From contig OZ010795.1 in NCBI GenBank assembly GCA_963932465.1, positions 477,762,806 to 477,826,805 on the forward strand: DNA of 64,000 nucleotides, in the 5' to 3' direction. This document shows positions 58,490-64,000 of the stretch, piece after piece. The notes below the pieces were generated by a model, which saw only the letters and a list, made by a program, of their open reading frames with translations, was not told where the DNA came from and ran no database searches. A program made the position numbers and the translations under genes. This DNA comes from Maratus speciosus. Taxonomy: Eukaryota; Arthropoda; Arachnida; Araneae; Salticidae. The stretch's first letter is position 1. Every line of letters starts with the position of its first letter.

Positions 58490-58935
58490 TAATTCTCTAA
58501 ATATAATAATCTGACGTAAGTATAATAACTTTTTAGTACTCGAAATCTATTTTTAAATTTTGGCGTTGATTTAATCGTGAAAGTGCCGTAGATGGTCAGT
58601 TAAGCTTGATATGTCTTATGTGCTTCACCAAACTTTCATTCAGTTTTCGAGTGGTCTCACCTATGTAGCATAACTCATTTTGATTTTCCGTTTTAAATGG
58701 GATAGAATAGACACCTGCAATTTCCTTATTAAGATCCTTAATATCTCGTGAATCATCTTTTCTGTTTCATATGATTTTTAACACCAATGGATTTTAAGTT
58801 TTTAAAGACCAGTTCATTTTGTAATGGAATAATTTAATAAATTTTTATGCACCTTTTTAGTAAACAGGTTTTTAATTTTAGTTATTTTAACGCAAGGTGA
58901 ATGTGTTATTCCACTCTGAGCTCGTACTGAGCTTA
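58490..58935 (-). pseudogene. Second Penelope-like GIY-YIG fragment
   Basis: On the minus strand it reads NRKDDSRDIKDLNKEIAGVY and SIPFKTENQNELCYIGETTR, then KLNESLVKHIRHIKL and LNQRQNLKIDFE. It has the GVY...YIG pair and the conserved Arg. Upstream bases to about 58935 read ITKIKNLFTKKVHKNLLN, a linker like that of the first element (LAKKVHAFN). It is a different subfamily from the 51.6-54.9 kb copy, judging by sequence. It has frame breaks, lacks the reverse transcriptase, and ends near the Helitron. Confidence 0.8.
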
Positions 58936-59192
58936 ATGTTCAGTTACAATGCTCTCTCTTGGGGAAAATATTCGGCGAACGACTTTCGTGTGATACGGCT
59001 ATTAAATTAATAACTTAAAATAAACTTAGGGGAAGGTGGTGTAAGATGGCGAATAGGGAAAGATGACGAATTCAGTATTACTATCAAGTAATTACAGACG
59101 CTAGGACGTTGCGACTATCAAAAGAGTCCCCTGGAGACGTAACATGCGCATCACAAGGATAAACATGCGCATTCCCAAATTGAAGGAAGTTA

Positions 59193-59645
59193 CCGGGTGT
59201 CCCAAAAAGGACTGACTGATTTTAAAATTCAATAACTTGCAAACGGTGACAGATATTTAAAAAATTCTTGCAGGAGGGTTATGCATAAGGTCAAAAGTTT
59301 TTTTACAGTGATTTTCAATTTTAGTTCGAATTACAAACAATAGATGGCGCTGCGATCAATAGACGCTGAATTCAGGCTCGATTTTTGGTTCTTCGTGGCC
59401 CGGATAATACATTTCCATCTCCTTTTTCAGCATGGAACAAGAGAAAGGACTAGAAATCGAGCCTGTATTTAGCGACTATTGCTTACAGCGCCATCTATTG
59501 TTTGTAAATCGAACTAAAATTGAAAATCACTGTAATAAAACTTTTGACCTTATGCATAACCCTCCTGCAAGAATTTTTTTAATATCTGTCACCGTTTGGA
59601 AGTTATTGAATTTTAAAATCAGTCAGTCCTTTTTGGGACACCCGG
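59193..59645. mobile_element. Palindromic mariner-type MITE, 453 bp
   Basis: The ends CCGGGTGTCCCAAAAAGGAC are inverted copies flanked by TA (59191-59192, 59646-59647). The arms match for about 190 bases, meeting near 59420, and contain AACAATAGATGGCGCTG and CTTGCAGGAGGGTTATGC. Full palindromy suggests an inverted dimer of one transposon end. The plus-strand ORF 59432-59752 spans its right arm and is spurious. Confidence 0.92.
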
Positions 59646-59651
59646 TATGTA

Positions 59652-60707
59652 CAGTCGTGGAAAAAAGTAAACATCCCTCACTAACTCTGCAAAAAATTAT
59701 CGTAGACGAAAGTTACGGCTACCACACGATTGATAATAAAGTCTACTTTTAAATGATGTATATAAACCTTGCTTAGGGGCCATCTACATATTAAAACGAA
59801 CCATAACTTTGTTTTTTTCAATAGCAGTACACAAATATGACAACATATATGAACTCTACAACCTTCAACTAGCCTAAAAAGAATTTTTTGTACAATTCGT
59901 AAGATAAGTGTCCGAGAAATTAATTATTTTAAAACGAGCGTATTTTAGAAGCTGTATACACGTTTGGTACTCGATTGTTGACCGAGAGAGCCCCCTCCCC
60001 CCCTTCTTCTTAATCAAGGCTTCTTAAACGTCACTCAAGCAGCCATTTAAGACTGCAAGATTACAGGATAGCATAAGAAATTTCAAAATGTCTAGTCACT
60101 TTTATCACAGAGCTCTTATTTTATCACTTAAACCATGATTTTTCCATTTTTTAAGCATAATTTGAAAACTACTCGGAAGAAAAATGTGAAATTTTGGATT
60201 TCCACAAAGCAGGACTGTATAAATCTAAATCCATCAAAAAAAATTGTAGGTGGCAATTCATAATTTTTTCGAATATTTATTTCATAATTCATATCATAAA
60301 ATTATAAAAATTGCATATTCAACGTATTTATGTTTGGGTATTTTAGTATTATTGCTACACAAAAAATTAGCACATTAGGAGTATCATATCAGGAGATTTT
60401 CAGATATTAATAAAAATTCGATAATGTAATTTAACATTAGATGAACTAAATTTTGAATATTTATAATTCAAAAACATATCATTCTAATGACTTGAAATTT
60501 GGTGACTAGGCATAGTTTGAACCTAAGATTTGAAATATCTTGTTGAAATTGGGTATTGCCATTAAAAAAATGAAGTTTGGGTAAGCAAATCTTTTATACA
60601 TCATTAAAAAGTAGGCTTTTTTTCCAATCGTTCGGTACCAGTAACTTTATTCTACGATAAGTTGTTGGGGAGTTAGTAGCTGCTGTTTACTTTTTTTTCC
60701 GCGACTG
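59652..60707 (-). mobile_element. Noncoding TA-target element, 1056 bp (copy 2)
   Basis: The ends CAGTCGTGGAAAAAAGTAAA and, inverted, CAGTCGCGGAAAAAAAAGTA are flanked by TA at 59650-59651 and 60708-60709. The interior is the inverted match of copy 1 at 49988-51089, e.g. CAAACTATGCCTA and AAATTTCAAGTCAT on the minus strand. It lies only four bases from the end of the palindromic MITE. Confidence 0.82.
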
Positions 60708-61076
60708 TACATTAATTCTTTTTTAGTGTGTTTCTCTAAAATGTTTGATCATTACAATGTAAGGTTCTTCAGTTCATTCTATAGTTAGTTTTTGAACTTT
60801 TTCACTAAAATATTTTGCAAGTAGAACTCAAGATCTGCAAATTCAACAGAGGTCCATTTATTTTGCAATAGTCGTGGTTACTTGTTTAACAAGTCGAAAA
60901 TTGTATTTGAAACGTGGAAAATGAGGTGCGTTCCGTTGTATAACTAGTTTTATAAATATTCAGGTGATTATATATATTAAATTCAGTAATACGGAAATAA
61001 TATGAGTATATTAAATTGCACGTAATCACCATGGCAACCTAGAATGATTAACTATCGTAGGATATCATTGAATTAA

Positions 61077-61383
61077 CCCTTTGCACTTGAGGGCTCCAGA
61101 GCGAAGCCATTTAAAATTTGTCTTCAAACTCGAGGGCTCCGCTACGGAGACAATGCAAATAATTTTGTGATACCTGTATAGAAAAGCCAAGATTACATAT
61201 TGGTAATTGCTTCGAGAGGTATCACACTTTAGACGATTACAAAATGTAATAATTTTATATATATATTTTATATATATATCATAACATTTGTATTCATAAA
61301 GAATTAAAAACTAATAAGTCATAACTAAAATCGCTTCGAGTTGCTGGTAATACGACTGAAAATAAAACTTCGAGTGCGAAGTG
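61077..61383. mobile_element. piggyBac-like MITE, 307 bp
   Basis: TTAA at 61073-61076 and 61384-61387 flanks ends reading CCCTTTGCACTTGAGGGCTC and, inverted, CACTTCGCACTCGAAG. A (TA)n-rich centre lies near 61256-61282. The TTAA target with CC-type ends indicates piggyBac. It is noncoding and of a different family from the MITE at 20013. Confidence 0.75.
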
Positions 61384-61740
61384 TTAATTACGCATGATAG
61401 GATTTAATAGAATTTAATGGAAGAACACTTTTATTAATATCTTTTTAAGTTTTAGATTTGATTTTCTTAAAATTTGAAATGACAAAATTTTGCAGCGATT
61501 ATATATATTAAATTTCAAACCATTCAATTATGTAGTTTTGCGCTGTTATATGCTGAAAGATGGACGGACCAGATGACGACTATATGTGCTACTTATTTAT
61601 ATAACTACGAACAAACCTAAAAAAGGTAATTTTCTTCAAGTTACACTATGGTTGGGGAAAGATGATGAAAATTACCTTTTTTGGATAAACTATTCTTTTT
61701 TAAAAATAACTTTTTTTGTACGGATTAAAATTCTAAAGTA

Positions 61741-62730
61741 CCGTTAACCGGAGCTACTTTGGGCCACTTTTTCCTGGTTCCACTCACATATCCATTATTA
61801 AAAAATATTATATATGATTTTTCAACGTCGAAATTGAGTTGTAAACAATTAACATGAAACAATGAATAAAACTGTATGGGTTTAAAGATAAAAATTTTTA
61901 TTTTTTAACTATTTTTAAAATTTTAGAACAAAGTAGACCCTGGTGGGAGCTTATATGGTTCATTCACTTAGTTTCATATAAAATGAATAAATTTTTATTG
62001 AAACTCCTTTGAAATAGCATTTGCTAATAAATTAACATTGAAAACTCGATAAACAAATGTTTTTTTTTTGTTTTTTTTTTTTTTGCTTTTTAACATTTAA
62101 ACGCAATAAACCAATTGTTCATATTAAAGAAACGAGAAGCAGTTTTCATCATGTTATCCTCAGAAACTGGAACAAAAGCAATTAATGTAACATTTTGCCG
62201 TAGTAACATTTGAAAAAAAAGTTACTTAAACCATGTTTTGAGAGATTTGGTTGTATAAAAGGAATTTCTAAATGATTGGGGCTATTTTCGGACCAAAAAA
62301 GGTCTGGTATAAAGTAGCCCCGAAATACTAGTTTTCATGTTAGCTTTATGAAAACGTAAACATTTCCTGCCAAAATAAAAAAATAAAGGAAAAGCTATGA
62401 TCACACATGGGTTACAAGTTATTAAAAGTAATATTTTGACACTTACCTAATTTGTAGCTCTAATCCAGATTGTTTCACTATAGAAAGTTTGGAGATTTAA
62501 AATTTACACAGGGAAACAGTTGTTTACAAACACATCCAGTGTTGCCACTAAAAAAATTTTAATTATCCCCAAACTATTCAAATACCCTATAGTAGGGTAT
62601 AAAATATTTTTCAAGGGCAAAAACTGCAAATTATCTTGTATTGTTTGTTCAATACAAAGAATAATAACTTTTTTTACGAGATAGTCCAAAGTAACACCGC
62701 AAGGACCAAAGTAGCCCCGGTTGACGGCAG
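61741..62730. mobile_element. Inverted-repeat element, about 990 bp, probably TA-target
   Basis: CCGTTAACCGGAGCTACTTT on the left matches the inverted right end CCGTCAACCGGGGCTACTTT, both continuing GGGCC/GGTCC. Flanks read AGTA on each side, so TA duplication (Tc1/mariner type) is likely. Further copies of the AAAGTAG(C/A)CCC word lie inside near 61930 and 62313. No transposase frame; non-autonomous. Confidence 0.7.
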
Positions 62731-62732
62731 TA

Positions 62733-63299
62733 TGAAGAATGATTTTAATTATAAAAAATAATGAAAGATAATTCTAAAAGAATATTCCTTCATTATTAGA
62801 ATTATGAAACCAAGACAAAAATTTAAAGTACTCTAAAACATCAAAAGCTGCTTAAAATAAGTTGTTTGTTCACCGATCAGATGAATGACAGCAGAAAAAT
62901 GAGTCTAAATTATTTGTTAGTAAATTCTTTGCAGTAAAGTTTATCGTCCAATAGTTCCTTGACTTTGTTTTACTGAATTCCAAATCGGCAAAACTTTGCG
63001 TTAATTTTTCATTGTAAAGAATTTTCAATCTTAACACAACACTGTGTGGATTTTTCATTTAAATAAATGTGTTCTCTTTTGTAAATAACTTCTAAAATAA
63101 TTAAAAGTTAATCATTATTTAAAACAATTTTTAATTAAAATCTTTGTTTTAAAAATTCACCACATAAATTCTATATAAGATTTTCTTATGATAAAACAGT
63201 TTTACAAAATGAACATTTTGATATTATGCCGGATTAAGATGAACGGGTATCAGAAATAACCAGTCGGTTGTGGTAATCCAAAAACTTTCTTCTATCTCA
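62733..63299. other. Unassigned AT-rich DNA
   Basis: No supported gene, RNA or repeat. The 62-codon minus frame at 62870-63058 has no recognisable domain. Confidence 0.5.
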
Positions 63300-63329
63300 T
63301 ACCTGTTAATACTTAAAGCCACACAACAT

Positions 63330-64000
63330 TCGCAATCACAGTGCCAAAATTAAATGGCAATCTATGCCCATGATGAGGAATCTAAAGATATGAAATTCCG
63401 TGCATTAGTTCTTGAGATATGGCTATCGCTATAATCGTGCAAATTCTACGAAATGCAGCTTAGAAGCGTCACCTCTTGGGCGATTTACACCAAAACATAA
63501 TAAGCACCAATATTTTTCAAGGTATGCTTGAATCTGAAGTTTGATGAAAATTCTTGCATTAGTTCTTGAGATTAAGATATTACGGCAATCATGAAAAATA
63601 CAACATAGCTGCGCCACCTGATGGGCGATTTACACCAAAACGAAAACAATCCCAAATCGTATCTGTTACTAACTGAATCTGAAGTCTGATGAAAATATGT
63701 GCATTGATTCTTGAGATAGTCATTGTGGAAATCGTAAAAATACAGCATAGAAGCGCCACCTGTTAGGCGATTTACACCAAAACGTAAAGAGCATGAACTT
63801 ATATCAAGATATAACAGAGTCTGAAGTTTGATAAAATTCCATTCATTAGTTCTTCAGATAGAGCGATTGCGAAAATCGTGAAAAATGCAGCATTGTAGCG
63901 GCACTTGTTGAATGTTTACACCAAAAAGTAATCAGCACCAATCTATATCATGGCTAACTGAATATAAATTTTTATTAAATTTCGTGTATTAGTTCTTAAG
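63330..64000 (+). repeat. Tandem array, about 145-bp units, continuing past the window
   Basis: GGGCGATTTACACCAAAAC and its variants recur near 63479, 63624, 63767 and 63911, and TTAGTTCTTGAGATA-type words recur near 63407, 63558, 63702 and 63847. Unit spacing is 142-150 bases. Copies differ at roughly a fifth of positions by eye. The array is cut by the window end. The minus frame 63429-63617 is unit sequence. Confidence 0.85.

Noticed and set aside
59432..59752. 106-codon plus ORF
   Set aside because: Spans the right arm of a palindromic MITE and the end of the next element.

Overview
The window is AT-rich eukaryotic DNA, most likely from an arthropod. A spider or other chelicerate is my best guess, because the repeat families look familiar from such genomes, but nothing here proves the taxon. 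No intact host gene, rRNA or convincing functional tRNA was found. The window is a dense, nested graveyard of transposable elements and tandem repeats, and every recognisable coding region is a broken transposon gene.

Layout. 1-1300: ~431-bp tandem units. 2.1 kb: tRNA-derived SINE. 2.75-3.98 kb: degenerate ~170-bp satellite. 5777-7272: hAT-type element with a perfect 8-bp target-site duplication (TSD). 7.4-9.13 kb: five ~320-bp repeats bounded by short inverted repeats. 9.57-11.9 kb: pogo-type transposase pseudogene. 12.9-13.4 kb: piggyBac end. 14 kb: ~300-bp repeats. 15-18 kb: mixed fragments. 19.29-20.25 kb: two TTAA-target elements abutting. 20.9-21.9 kb: ~94-bp satellite. 22656-29162: a Ty1/copia LTR retrotransposon on the minus strand, interrupted by a frameshifted gene of an uncharacterised arthropod family. 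30.75-31.26 kb: a second unknown coding remnant. 31989-33641 and 42537-44128: two Tc1-like elements with dead transposases. 40-46 kb: long inverted repeats and palindromic MITEs. 47198-48276: a second hAT-type element with a perfect 8-bp TSD. 49.4-51.1 kb: a 300-bp tandem duplication beside a noncoding TA-target element. 51.6-54.9 kb: a Penelope-like element split by a TTAA-target element that itself holds a Helitron. 57147-58407: a second Helitron copy, inverted, next to another Penelope fragment. 59.2-60.7 kb: two abutting TA-target elements. 61-62.7 kb: two more inverted-repeat elements. 63.3 kb to the end: ~145-bp tandem array running off the window.

The genes do not form a pathway. What the window records is insertion order: which element landed in which. 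The items most worth follow-up are the unknown gene inside the copia element, the Penelope-associated hammerhead-like motifs, the half-tRNA(Met) primer site of the copia element, and satellite arrays that share ancestry or sit inside transposon-like borders. All repeat boundaries and identities were read by eye; no database search was run.
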